In this document: piece by piece, positions 1 to 7,835 of the stretch
How the letters are laid out: each line of letters starts with the position of its first letter
How positions within the stretch are numbered: position 1 is the first letter of the stretch
Assembly (NCBI GenBank): GCA_937927755.1
Contig: CALBDB010000152.1
Span: 1 to 35,155 of the forward strand
Length of the DNA: 35,155 nt
DNA from: an uncultured Lysobacterales bacterium
Lineage (GTDB): Bacteria; Pseudomonadota; Gammaproteobacteria; Xanthomonadales; SZUA-36
Direction of reading: 5' to 3'
Position numbers and translations under genes: made by a program
Notes under the pieces: model-generated
The model's database searches: none
What the model was told of the DNA's origin: nothing
The model's input: the letters and a program-made list of their open reading frames with translations, nothing else

Positions 1-1
1 C

Positions 2-130
2 TGTTGAAAAACTCTTTTTTGTCGATTTTTGGACGTTCCCGCGGAAACGCGTCTCAATAAAAACAATGGGTTACCTTGGGTAAATTTGTCAAAATTGATC
101 GAATTTACAATTTAGTCGAGTTTTTCAACA
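2..130. mobile_element. MITE-like element with 13-bp perfect terminal inverted repeats
   Basis: The left end TGTTGAAAAACTC (2-14) is the exact reverse complement of GAGTTTTTCAACA at 118-130, bounding a 129-bp AT-rich segment with no credible reading frame. Inside, GTAAATT (80-86) pairs with AATTTAC (102-108), and a near-palindrome surrounds the CCGCGG at about 33-49. Short non-coding elements with perfect terminal repeats fit a MITE mobilised in trans by a related transposase. Ends of the form TGTTGAAAAA... are familiar from several IS families, but I cannot name the parent. The target-site duplication cannot be checked because the left flank is outside the window. Confidence 0.6.
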
Positions 131-147
131 CAATAGGCCAACTGTAG

Positions 148-327
148 TCCTTCAAGCAACCTAATATTGGTCACGAATTTGTCAGTTTCATCAAGGTAAT
201 TGCCAGCATTGAAGACTCAGTCGTGATCAGCAAGATACTCGCTCATCTGGATGACAACGCAAATTCTGCGGCAACAGCACGGTTGCCGGATTGCCGAGCT
301 TCGCCTACAGCGGGCTTGTTCGACTGA
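148..327 (+). pseudogene. 3' remnant of an IS91-type transposase
   Basis: An open frame with no start codon runs from a stop at 145-147 to TGA at 325-327. It contains the segments KVIASIEDSVVISKILAHLD and, at its end, LPDCRASP..AGLFD. This matches my memory of the C-terminal end of IS91-type (Y2_Tnp) transposases, where a CxxCGG zinc motif is followed by 'xKVIAxIEDPxVIxKILxHL' and the protein ends in 'RAPP...LFD'. The zinc motif and everything upstream are missing; the frame is lost close to the right end of the inverted-repeat element at 2-130. The family call is from recall of the pattern, not a search. Confidence 0.6.
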
Positions 328-342
328 GAAAGCGGATTGGTT

Positions 343-372
343 CCGACAAAAAAAGCCACAACCCGCTAATAT
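343..372 (+). promoter_or_regulatory. possible sigma70 promoter for the TIR gene
   Basis: CCGACA (343-348, four of six matches to TTGACA) is separated by 18 bp from TAATAT (367-372, four of six matches to TATAAT). The predicted start of transcription would lie only about 6 nt before the ATG at 385, giving a leaderless or nearly leaderless mRNA. This fits the absence of any Shine-Dalgarno sequence before that ATG. Both boxes are weak, so this is a suggestion only. Confidence 0.25.
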
Positions 373-384
373 TAAGTATACACC

Positions 385-2964
385 ATGGGAGAATGCTCTT
401 TGGATAAGCCTTTTGTATCTTATAGCGGCGATGATTCTTATGTTTTTGTGTGTTATGCGCACAAGGACTCGCCGGTGGTTTACCCGGAACTGGCCTGGCT
501 GCACGAGCAAGGCATCAATATTTGGTACGACGAGGGCATCAGTCCGGGCGCAGAATTCCCCGAAAAATTGGGTAGCGCCATACTCGGTTCCAGCGCGATT
601 CTCTTCTACATCAGCTCCACTTCCGTCCATTCCCGTCATTGTCGCAACGAGGTTTACTTCGCCATGGACCGCGCAACCCCGGTAATAGCCCTGCACATCG
701 AGGAAACCGAGATGCCCGCGGGGCTGGCGCTGACAACCGGCACAACCCAGGCCATTTTGAGATACGAGCTCGACCAGGACCGCTATCGCAAGAAGCTGGT
801 TACAGCTCTCACGCAGGTTGACCAGCCAAAAGGTAAACCCGACCTGGTTCCGGCGGGCGCCGTCAAACAGTTACCCTGGGCCACGCGCAATCGCAAATTA
901 CTCACCGCCATCACCGTTGCGGCTGTCCTGGCGCTTGGTGGCTTATTGGGGATGAGCTACCTCGGGAAGCAAGCGGAAATCCGCTGGGCGAAAGATGAGA
1001 TTTTACCCCGTGTACGTGAGCTCGTGGACTCGAGTTTGGGAGGGGGAGATTTCACAGAGGCCTATGATTTGGCGATCAAAGCGCAAGAAGTCATTCCAGA
1101 TCATGCTGAACTCCAGGATCTGATCGCCAGGAGCAGTCTGTTAGTGGATATCAGCAGCAATCCTGTAGGCGCAAGCGTCTACATGAAAAAGTACTCGCAA
1201 CCACAGGCGGACTGGACCTGGGTTGGCGAAACGCCGCTGGCCGGTTTGCGCCTGCCGGTTGGAATTTTCCGATGGAAAATAGAAAAGGAGGGATTCAATA
1301 CCTCTGTCGTAGCGGCATCGACATGGAGTGTCAATTTTAGTGAAACTGAATTGCTCATCCCGAACAAGCTGCATTGGGTGCTGGATCAGGACGGGAGCGT
1401 GCCTGAAGGCATGGTCAGAGTGACGGGCAGGGAGACCGCTGACGGCCTGATCGAGGATTTTCATATTGACCGTACCGAAGTTACAAACGCCCAGTTCAAG
1501 AAATTTGTAGACGCCGGAGCTTATACAAACCACGACTTTTGGCGTTACCCCTTTATTGAAGACGGCAAAACCCTGGAGTGGGAAGAAGCAACCCGCCGTT
1601 TCGTGGATTTGACCGGCAGACCGGGTCCGGCCAACTGGGAGGCCGGAGATTTTCCAGACGGCCAGGCGGATTTACCGGTGGCAGGGGTCAGCTGGTACGA
1701 GGCGGCTGCCTACGCAGCCTACGCCGGCAGAGAACTGCCAACTGTGACCCACTGGGGGCTGGCTCGTGGTAAACATACTCCGTTGGTGCAGTTTCCCCAA
1801 CTCGGCGGCTTTGCCTCCCTGGCGCCATTCAGCAATTTTGGTGGTGAGGGGCCGGTTGCCGCTGGCAGCCTGGATGGCATTACTACCTACGGCGCCCACG
1901 ACATGGCTGGCAATGTTCGTGAGTGGTGTATGAACAAGTCATCATATGGCCGCGTGGTGCGGGGTGGAGCGTTTAACGACAGCTCTTACCGCTTCACTGA
2001 ACTCAGCCAGGCGCCGCCGTTTAAGCGAGCTGCCAACCTGGGATTTCGCACGGTGCTTTATGCAAACCAGGACCCAATGCCTCAAGCCGTGACGGCAGAT
2101 TTGGAATTTGAGGAAGCAGTCAACGTTTACGACATCGAGCCAGTTTCGGATGAAGTGTTCGAAATCTATCTTGACCAGTTTGCTTACGATCGGGATGATG
2201 ATCTCAATTCCCGGTTGGAGTCAAGACATGATGACACCAGTCACTGGGTTAGAGAACGCGTGTCATTTGACGCAGCTTATGGCAATGAGCGAATCATCGC
2301 CAACCTGTTTTTACCCAAAAACTTCAAGCCACCTTACCAGACAGTTATTTTCTTTCCTGGCAAAGGTTCCAGGTATCACAAATCCAGTGAAGATATTGAA
2401 CAGTTTTACGAATTTTCCATATTCCTTTCCTTCGTGGCCAAAAGTGGCAGAGCGGTTCTCTACCCGGTGTATAAGGATACCTTCGAGCGGATCGATACAA
2501 ATCCCATCGGTGGAGCACACGCTTACAGCGACTTCATGATTCAACTGGTCAGGGACTTTGCCCGCAGCGTCGACTATCTCAAGTCGCGTGATGATATCGA
2601 TTACGACAAACTGGCCTACTACGGCTTGAGCTGGGGGGGCATGCTAGCGCCCTTGATCCTGGCTTATGAAAATCGTTTGAAAGCCGCCGTGCTTTTAGCG
2701 GGCGGATTGGTCTTGATCGGCAGGCCGGAAGTGAACCCCATCAATTACATCTCGCGTGTTTCGACACCTCTGCTGCTCCTGGTCGGGCGCTATGACACGA
2801 TATTTCCGTACCAGCTTTCGGCCAAGCCAATGTTTGATCTTATCGGCACGCCTGTCGAAGACAAAGTCATCAAAGTGTACGAAACGGATCACATTCCACC
2901 ACGAGCAGAATACATCAAAGAAATTCTGGCCTGGCTTGATGAACGGTTTGGCGTGCCTGAGTAA
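385..2964 (+). CDS. TIR - transmembrane - PEGA - FGE-like - alpha/beta hydrolase fusion protein
   Basis: A single 859-residue protein with five parts. Residues ~16-145 form a TIR domain: YVFVCYAHKDS is the first strand, WYDEGISPG the BB-loop region, and SRHCRNE carries Glu89 where TIR NADases have their catalytic Glu. One hydrophobic helix spans ~171-193. A PEGA-like domain lies at ~254-328 (SSNPVGASVYM, GETPL). A SUMF1/FGE-like domain covers ~338-560 (DRTEVTNAQF, PVAGVSWYEAAAYAAYAG, YGAHDMAGNVREW, VVRGGAF, LGFRTV). A hydrolase occupies ~620-859, with nucleophile Ser749 in GLSWGG, Asp804 in GRYDTIFP and His836 in DHIPP. The positive-inside rule (RNRK before the helix) puts TIR in the cytoplasm and the FGE-like and hydrolase parts outside. 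The FGE active-site Cys is not visible, so that module probably binds rather than catalyses. PEGA-FGE-hydrolase tails are known behind Ser/Thr kinases; here TIR takes the kinase position. Substrate and role are unknown. The ATG at 385 has no clear ribosome site. Confidence 0.85.
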   Translation: MGECSLDKPFVSYSGDDSYVFVCYAHKDSPVVYPELAWLHEQGINIWYDEGISPGAEFPEKLGSAILGSSAILFYISSTSVHSRHCRNEVYFAMDRATPVIALHIEETEMPAGLALTTGTTQAILRYELDQDRYRKKLVTALTQVDQPKGKPDLVPAGAVKQLPWATRNRKLLTAITVAAVLALGGLLGMSYLGKQAEIRWAKDEILPRVRELVDSSLGGGDFTEAYDLAIKAQEVIPDHAELQDLIARSSLLVDISSNPVGASVYMKKYSQPQADWTWVGETPLAGLRLPVGIFRWKIEKEGFNTSVVAASTWSVNFSETELLIPNKLHWVLDQDGSVPEGMVRVTGRETADGLIEDFHIDRTEVTNAQFKKFVDAGAYTNHDFWRYPFIEDGKTLEWEEATRRFVDLTGRPGPANWEAGDFPDGQADLPVAGVSWYEAAAYAAYAGRELPTVTHWGLARGKHTPLVQFPQLGGFASLAPFSNFGGEGPVAAGSLDGITTYGAHDMAGNVREWCMNKSSYGRVVRGGAFNDSSYRFTELSQAPPFKRAANLGFRTVLYANQDPMPQAVTADLEFEEAVNVYDIEPVSDEVFEIYLDQFAYDRDDDLNSRLESRHDDTSHWVRERVSFDAAYGNERIIANLFLPKNFKPPYQTVIFFPGKGSRYHKSSEDIEQFYEFSIFLSFVAKSGRAVLYPVYKDTFERIDTNPIGGAHAYSDFMIQLVRDFARSVDYLKSRDDIDYDKLAYYGLSWGGMLAPLILAYENRLKAAVLLAGGLVLIGRPEVNPINYISRVSTPLLLLVGRYDTIFPYQLSAKPMFDLIGTPVEDKVIKVYETDHIPPRAEYIKEILAWLDERFGVPE

Positions 2965-3151
2965 AATCAGCGGGGATTACTTGCAGCCAATATGTAAACT
3001 TCTCGTTTCCTGCCGCAAACCCATTAAAGTGTTAAGGTTTATGTGATTTCAATAGCTATATGGCAGTTTTATGTTTGGGTTTGCCAGTGCTTACTGATCA
3101 ATAAACCTTCAGAAAAGAAGCTTTATCTCAGATCAAATGGGAGAAACGGTA

Positions 3152-5995
3152 ATGCAACAAAAAAAGCTACTGAGTCTCGCGGCATCTTCCGCACTGGGAC
3201 TTACAGCATCGTTGATCCCGACAGGAGTTGTTGTAGCACAGGATGATCAGGACGAAAATCAAGAAGACATATTGGAAGAGGTGATCGTCACCGGTTCACG
3301 AATTGCGACAGTCGACGGCTTTGGCCGCACCAGTCCCGTGACCGTTGTCGGTATGGACGAAATTGAGTCTACCGGCCTCACACGTGTTGAAGATATTCTG
3401 AACAGCCTTCCACAAGTTGAAACCGCGCAGCATTCATTTGATGCCAATGGTATTTCAGGTACTGCGTCAATCGATCTTCGCGGACTCGGCGCTAACCGTA
3501 CCCTGGTACTGTTAAACGGCCGTCGTCTACAACCCGGTGGTGTACTTACCCAGGCAGTAGACGTTAACCAGATTCCTGCTGCCATGATCGAGCGTGTCGA
3601 AGTGCTGACCGGTGGTGCATCAGCCACTTACGGTGCTGACGCTGTAGCAGGTGTTGTTAACTTCATCATGCGCCGTGTAACCGGCGTTGAAATCAGTGCA
3701 GGCGTCAGTGGTTACCAGCACGACAATGAAAACAAATACATTCAAGGCCTGATGGATAAAAAAGATTTTGTATATCCTACAGGTAGTTCCGGTATTGATG
3801 GACAGGCCTATAACATTGATGTCGTTATCGGTGGTGATTTTGCTGATGGCAGAGGTAATGCGACTGTTTGGGGAACCTGGCGTGAAAACGAAGAGTTGCT
3901 GCAGGCTGAACGTGATTACTCAAGCTGTGCGCTGAACGCTGCTGGTAACGCTTGTGGTGGTTCTGCCAACGCAATCGTTCCTAACTTCTTCATCGCCCCG
4001 GCAGTGGATGGTGTAGTGGATTACAGCGTTTCCCAATTCCTTTCACTGCAACCAGACGGCACTCTGACGCCATACGATGGAAGCAATGTTTACAACTTTG
4101 GCCCGATCAACCATTTCATGCGTCCTGACACGCGTTGGTCACTGGGTGCGTCTGTCGTTTACGAAATCAATGAACATGCTATCGCGTATTTGGAAACAAA
4201 CTTTGCAACTGACCGCACCGCTGGCCAGATCGCCGAGTCAGGAACTTTCTTCGTGGAAGAGTATCTTCTGCCGCTGGATAACAGCGTGTGGCCGCAAGTT
4301 TTCCGCGACTCACTGCTGAGCTATTGGCCGGATGTTGAAGAGTTTAGTGTTTATATCGGTAAGCGCAACACTGAAGGTGGACCGCGTAGCAGTAACTTCG
4401 AGCATGACGGTTTCCGTATCGTAATCGGTCTCAAAGGCTCTATTAATGACGACTGGGATTATGATATTTCTTACCTGTATGGCTCTACAGCTTCCAGCCT
4501 TGCTTACATCAATGACTTCTTCGCGCCAAGAATTGCCGAAGCGGTTGATGGTGACCTTTGTGCGGCTAACCCGGCTTGTATTCCTTACCAGGTATTCACA
4601 TACCAGGGCGTTACACCAGAGCAGGTTGCTCCGTTACTTGGCACAGCTATTGCAACTGGTAAGACTTCCACTCGCGTTATCAATGGTTATGTAACCGGTG
4701 ATATCGGCTTTAACATTGGTAATGCTGATTCAATCATGGTTGTTGGTGGTTTCGAACACCGTATTGAGTCATACGAACGTGTTTCAGATAGCGTCTTCCA
4801 GGATGGATCACTTCTTAGTCAGGGTGGCGCGACACCGGGTATTTCTGGTAGTTACAACGTTTTGGAATTCTTTGGCGAAGCCAACATTCCATTACTCACG
4901 AACGTAAAGGGTGCCCAGGCGCTTAACCTCGATCTCGCGTACCGTTATTCAGATTACAGCACCAGTGGCGGCAACAGCACTTACCGTGCCGGCTTCAACT
5001 GGCAGCCCGTGGATCTGTTCAGTGTTCGTGTTGGTTACAATCGCGCTGTTCGTGCTCCAAACGTTGGCGAACTGTTCTCTACCCAGTTTTTCGGTCTGTG
5101 GGGGGGGGGTGATCCTTGTGCAGGGCCAACTCCGGTTCAGACGGAAGCACAATGTGCCAATAGTGGTGTTACCCCTGCACAGTATGGCAACATCATTAAA
5201 TCCCCCACAGGTGCGTATAGCGCCCTGTACGGCGGCAACCCGAACCTCGATCCTGAAACTGCAGACACCTGGACCGCTGGTGTAGTTATCAGCCCGACGA
5301 ATGCCATGACAATATCCGTGGATTACTGGAAAATAGAGATTGACGATACCATCGCAAGTATTGGTGCTGTGACAATTATTGAACAGTGCGGTTTGTATAA
5401 CGTCCTGTGTGAAAAAGTATTCCGCAACCCCGCGAATGGTAATCTCTGGCAGGGTACTCGAGCGTTTGTGATTGATACCACTCTGAATCTGGGCACCAAC
5501 GTATGGGAAGGTGTTGATCTGGCGTTCAACTGGGCGACTGAAGCATTGGGTGGTACATTCACCACTAACATGATTGGTACCTGGATGTTGACCAAGGAAA
5601 CAACACCGTTACCTGCTGATTCAACCTCAACTTATGATTGTGTTGGTGTTATCAGTACACGTTGCTTCCCGTCACCAAAATGGCGTCATACAGCATCACT
5701 GCAATATGATTCCAACGAGTGGTGGTCGATTACAACCAGATGGCGTTACTTCGGCGGTGTTGACTATGATGGTTCACGGAGCCTGATTGCACAGGACAAC
5801 TTTGAAGATGGTGAGAGCTATATTGATCTAAGCGCCAGGTTCATCTTCATGGAGAATCATGATGTCGTGGTTGGTATCAATAACATCTTTGACAGAGAGC
5901 CACCAATTGGACTGTCTACCAATGGTAATACGATCGCAGGGTTCTACGACACATTGGGTCGTTACCTGTTCGCACAGGCAACCTTCCGTTTCTAA
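3152..5995 (+). CDS. TonB-dependent outer-membrane receptor
   Basis: A TonB-dependent receptor of 947 residues from the preferred start. ATG at 3152 has GGGAG about 8 nt upstream; an in-frame ATG at 3137 would add five residues (MGETV) and lacks such a site. The N-terminus is a signal peptide (MQQKKLLSLAASSALGL... ending near VVVAQ), followed by an acidic linker and a TonB-box-like stretch EEVIVTGSRI. The plug domain follows (SIDLRGLGANRTLVLLNGRR, VEVLTGGASATYGADAVAGVVNF). The remainder is a long beta-barrel with a DLSARF-like late strand, NIFDREPP and a terminal aromatic ATFRF, the usual BAM signal. It would import a large substrate (siderophore, oligosaccharide or peptide) using TonB-ExbBD energy; the ligand cannot be read from sequence. 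The coding sequence contains a run of ten G at 5100-5109. It lies 187 bp downstream of the TIR gene on the same strand. Confidence 0.93.
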   Translation: MQQKKLLSLAASSALGLTASLIPTGVVVAQDDQDENQEDILEEVIVTGSRIATVDGFGRTSPVTVVGMDEIESTGLTRVEDILNSLPQVETAQHSFDANGISGTASIDLRGLGANRTLVLLNGRRLQPGGVLTQAVDVNQIPAAMIERVEVLTGGASATYGADAVAGVVNFIMRRVTGVEISAGVSGYQHDNENKYIQGLMDKKDFVYPTGSSGIDGQAYNIDVVIGGDFADGRGNATVWGTWRENEELLQAERDYSSCALNAAGNACGGSANAIVPNFFIAPAVDGVVDYSVSQFLSLQPDGTLTPYDGSNVYNFGPINHFMRPDTRWSLGASVVYEINEHAIAYLETNFATDRTAGQIAESGTFFVEEYLLPLDNSVWPQVFRDSLLSYWPDVEEFSVYIGKRNTEGGPRSSNFEHDGFRIVIGLKGSINDDWDYDISYLYGSTASSLAYINDFFAPRIAEAVDGDLCAANPACIPYQVFTYQGVTPEQVAPLLGTAIATGKTSTRVINGYVTGDIGFNIGNADSIMVVGGFEHRIESYERVSDSVFQDGSLLSQGGATPGISGSYNVLEFFGEANIPLLTNVKGAQALNLDLAYRYSDYSTSGGNSTYRAGFNWQPVDLFSVRVGYNRAVRAPNVGELFSTQFFGLWGGGDPCAGPTPVQTEAQCANSGVTPAQYGNIIKSPTGAYSALYGGNPNLDPETADTWTAGVVISPTNAMTISVDYWKIEIDDTIASIGAVTIIEQCGLYNVLCEKVFRNPANGNLWQGTRAFVIDTTLNLGTNVWEGVDLAFNWATEALGGTFTTNMIGTWMLTKETTPLPADSTSTYDCVGVISTRCFPSPKWRHTASLQYDSNEWWSITTRWRYFGGVDYDGSRSLIAQDNFEDGESYIDLSARFIFMENHDVVVGINNIFDREPPIGLSTNGNTIAGFYDTLGRYLFAQATFRF
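5100..5109 (+). repeat. poly-G tract (G10) inside the TonB receptor gene
   Basis: Ten consecutive G bases occur within the barrel-coding region and encode the WGGG of FGLWGGGDPC. At G10 the reading frame is open to the natural stop. Gain or loss of one G would truncate the receptor after about residue 650. Poly-G runs of this length are classic slipped-strand phase-variation sites in surface proteins of some bacteria. They are also a common place for sequencing error. Confidence 0.9.
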
Positions 5996-6046
5996 GTCAT
6001 TAGAGACAAGCTAGAACTGAAAGCGGACCTTCTGGCCCTCTTTCTT

Positions 6047-6268
6047 ATGGCTAGTGATCAATGCCACGAGCAAGAGTCAAGAAAAGAAATCCCGCTAGCC
6101 ATCATTCACGCCGCGCTGGGTGACGTTGAAAAAACGCTCTACTGGTCGGCACAGGCCCGCGAGCGTAACCGCTTCCTCTCCATCGTGTGCACCAACAATC
6201 CTTACGCGGATGTCTGGCAACCCGCCGAGGGAACCTGCGAACGATTTGCTGCGGAGCAAGAGAATTGA
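6047..6268 (+). pseudogene. TPR-protein C-terminal fragment, probably decayed
   Basis: The 73-codon frame contains IPLAIIHAALGDVEKTLYWSAQA.. followed by 'RERNRFLSI...NPYADVWQP'. This resembles the C-terminal TPR repeat and tail of TIR-TPR or cyclase-TPR proteins, typically 'IAxIYAALGDxDxAFxWLExAxxER...LxxDPxFDPLR'. It begins with an ATG lacking a ribosome-binding sequence, sits only 51 bp after the receptor stop codon, and has no upstream domains. A decayed remnant is more likely than a functional small protein, though a short expressed protein cannot be excluded. The family assignment is a pattern judgement. Confidence 0.4.
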
Positions 6269-6424
6269 CTCACTGCAATGGCGGCTTATGGCCGTTTCCG
6301 GAAGCTTGAATCTGAGACAACCAGGATTTGTCACCGTCCGCTTCCAGTTGGAAAGCGGACAATTAAAACCCGGTTAATCAGAGATGATGTGAATAATCAA
6401 TTACGGGTGGTTGCAGTACAACTG
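6269..6424. other. intergenic stretch with an inverted-repeat element
   Basis: This gap lies between the TPR fragment and the 3' end of rocD. It contains a hairpin at 6336-6360 in which GTCCGCTTCC pairs with GGAAAGCGGAC with one bulged A. A related GAAAGCGGAC copy lies at 6019-6028, just after the TonB receptor. No U-rich tract follows on either strand, so it is not a typical intrinsic terminator. No gene is supported here. Confidence 0.4.
6336..6360. repeat. hairpin with GAAAGCGGAC arms
   Basis: The left arm GTCCGCTTCC (6336-6345), loop AGTT and right arm GGAAAGCGGAC (6350-6360) form a stem with a single bulge. The arm sequence GAAAGCGGAC recurs in the same orientation at 6019-6028. It may be the remnant of a dispersed intergenic repeat bracketing the TPR fragment. 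Confidence 0.45.
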
Positions 6425-7645
6425 CTAGTCAAACTCTTTCAATGTTTTCGCAATAATCCCAACGCACTCCATGACTTCCTCCTCGCTGATCACCAGCGGC
6501 GGTGCAAATCGGATGATGTCATTATGCGTGGGTTTGGCGATCAGGCCGTTGTCTTTCATGGCAACGCAAACGTCCCATGCTTCCTTGCCATTTTTGGGCT
6601 TGATGACAACCGCGTTGAGCAGGCCTTTGCCGCGGACCAGTCCGATCATGTCTGAATCGATCCTGTTTAATTCGTCGCGGAAAATCTTGCCCAATACCTC
6701 GGCCCTGTCAGCCAGTCTTTCTTCCTTGACCACCTCGAGGGCGGCGATGGCGACCTTGCCGCCAAGCGGGTTCCCGCCAAATGTTGAACCATGTTCGCCC
6801 GGCTTGATGCAGAGCATGATGTCATCGTCGGCAAGCACTGCAGAAACCGGGAAAACACCGCCTGACAGCGCTTTGCCCAGGATAAGAACGTCCGGCCGAA
6901 CACCTTCGTGATCAACGGCAAGCAGTTTTCCCGTGCGGGCTATGCCGGTCTGGATCTCGTCGGCTATGAACAGGACATTGTTTTTCCTGCAAATGTCGTA
7001 GGCGCCCTTCAGGTATCCCTCGTCAGGCACGTAAACACCCGCCTCACCCTGGATGGGTTCTACCAGGAAACCGGCGACCGTGGGGTCACTGGCAATTTCT
7101 TCCAGTGCCTGCAAATCATTGTATGGGATGGTGACAAAACCCGGCGTGTAAGGCCCAAAGTCCCTTTTTGCTTCCGGGTCGGAGGAGAATGAAACGATCG
7201 TCGTGGTACGCCCGTGAAAATTGTTTTCGCAAACGATGATCTTGGCCTGGTTCTGGGGAATGCCTTTTTTCAGGTACCCCCATTTACGGCAAAGCTTGAT
7301 GGCGGTCTCATCGCCTTCGGCCCCGGTGTTCATCGGCAGCACTTTGTCGTAGCCAAAATACCGGGTGATGTACTCCTCGTACTCACCCAGGACGTCGTTG
7401 TAGAACGCCCTCGAGGTCAGGGTCAGCTTTGCCGCCTGTTCATTCAGTGCAGCGATGATTTTTGGATGGCAATGCCCCTGGTTGACCGCGGAATATGCCG
7501 ACAGAAAATCGTAATAATGTTTTCCTTCAACGTCCCAGACGTGTACGCCCTCGCCACGTGCCAGAACCACTGGCAGCGGATGATAGTTGTGCGCGCCGTA
7601 CTTGTCTTCGCGAATGATGTAGTCTTCTGTCGTCATTTTTGCCAT
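6425..7645 (-). CDS. rocD: ornithine aminotransferase (ornithine--oxo-acid transaminase)
   Basis: A PLP-dependent class III aminotransferase of 406 residues that transfers the delta-amino group of ornithine to 2-oxoglutarate, giving glutamate-5-semialdehyde. The N-terminal [36 protein letters not shown] is characteristic of ornithine aminotransferases. The Schiff-base Lys is K258 in [10 protein letters not shown] and the cofactor-binding Asp is D229 in FIADEIQTG. The start is set by an AGGAGG at 7654-7659, 8 nt before the ATG at 7645; a frame open further upstream would place a start inside the probable promoter. It is divergent from arcC-arcB, which produce its substrate ornithine from citrulline. 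The family length is about 400, so the gene is complete. Confidence 0.95.
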   Translation of the reverse strand: MAKMTTEDYIIREDKYGAHNYHPLPVVLARGEGVHVWDVEGKHYYDFLSAYSAVNQGHCHPKIIAALNEQAAKLTLTSRAFYNDVLGEYEEYITRYFGYDKVLPMNTGAEGDETAIKLCRKWGYLKKGIPQNQAKIIVCENNFHGRTTTIVSFSSDPEAKRDFGPYTPGFVTIPYNDLQALEEIASDPTVAGFLVEPIQGEAGVYVPDEGYLKGAYDICRKNNVLFIADEIQTGIARTGKLLAVDHEGVRPDVLILGKALSGGVFPVSAVLADDDIMLCIKPGEHGSTFGGNPLGGKVAIAALEVVKEERLADRAEVLGKIFRDELNRIDSDMIGLVRGKGLLNAVVIKPKNGKEAWDVCVAMKDNGLIAKPTHNDIIRFAPPLVISEEEVMECVGIIAKTLKEFD

Positions 7646-7670
7646 CACCAAAACCTCCTGAATCAAGCGG

Positions 7671-7699
7671 AGTATTCTACTGGATTTCTGCCCGGTCAA
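7671..7699 (-). promoter_or_regulatory. sigma70-type promoter for rocD
   Basis: On the minus strand TTGACC (7699-7694, five of six matches) is followed after exactly 17 bp by AATACT (7676-7671, four of six). Transcription would begin near 7664, about 19 nt before the rocD ATG, leaving room for the AGGAGG ribosome site. The match supports 7645 as the true translational start. Confidence 0.5.
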
Positions 7700-7764
7700 T
7701 GCTAATGACGAAGGATATTTTTGTGCTCATCCTGACGGGCGGGGGTGGGTTGCGAACCCTAAAA

Positions 7765-7773
7765 TGGTACAAT
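7765..7773 (+). promoter_or_regulatory. extended -10 promoter for arcC-arcB
   Basis: TGGTACAAT at 7765-7773 is an extended -10 element (TGn followed by TACAAT, five of six matches to TATAAT). No good -35 hexamer lies 17 bp upstream, as is common for extended -10 promoters. It would give an arcC leader of about 100 nt that includes the inverted repeats at 7836-7867. Confidence 0.35.
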
Positions 7774-7835
7774 TCTGAGATCGGAAGGGAATGACACTTT
7801 CCCACTGGTAATCTCGAACAAATGCTTTCTGAGCA

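Noticed and set aside
251-685. A plus-strand 144-codon frame overlapping the start of the TIR gene
   Set aside because: It overlaps the transposase remnant and the conserved TIR domain in another frame and shows no motifs.
385-2964. Reading the TIR gene as part of a Thoeris or TIR-APAZ antiphage system
   Set aside because: No ThsA-like, Argonaute or other partner gene is adjacent, and the extracellular FGE/hydrolase tail is foreign to those systems. Only a general TIR-effector relation is defensible.
6278-6655. A 125-codon frame across the rocD 3' end
   Set aside because: Mostly antisense to rocD, with no ribosome site or domain.
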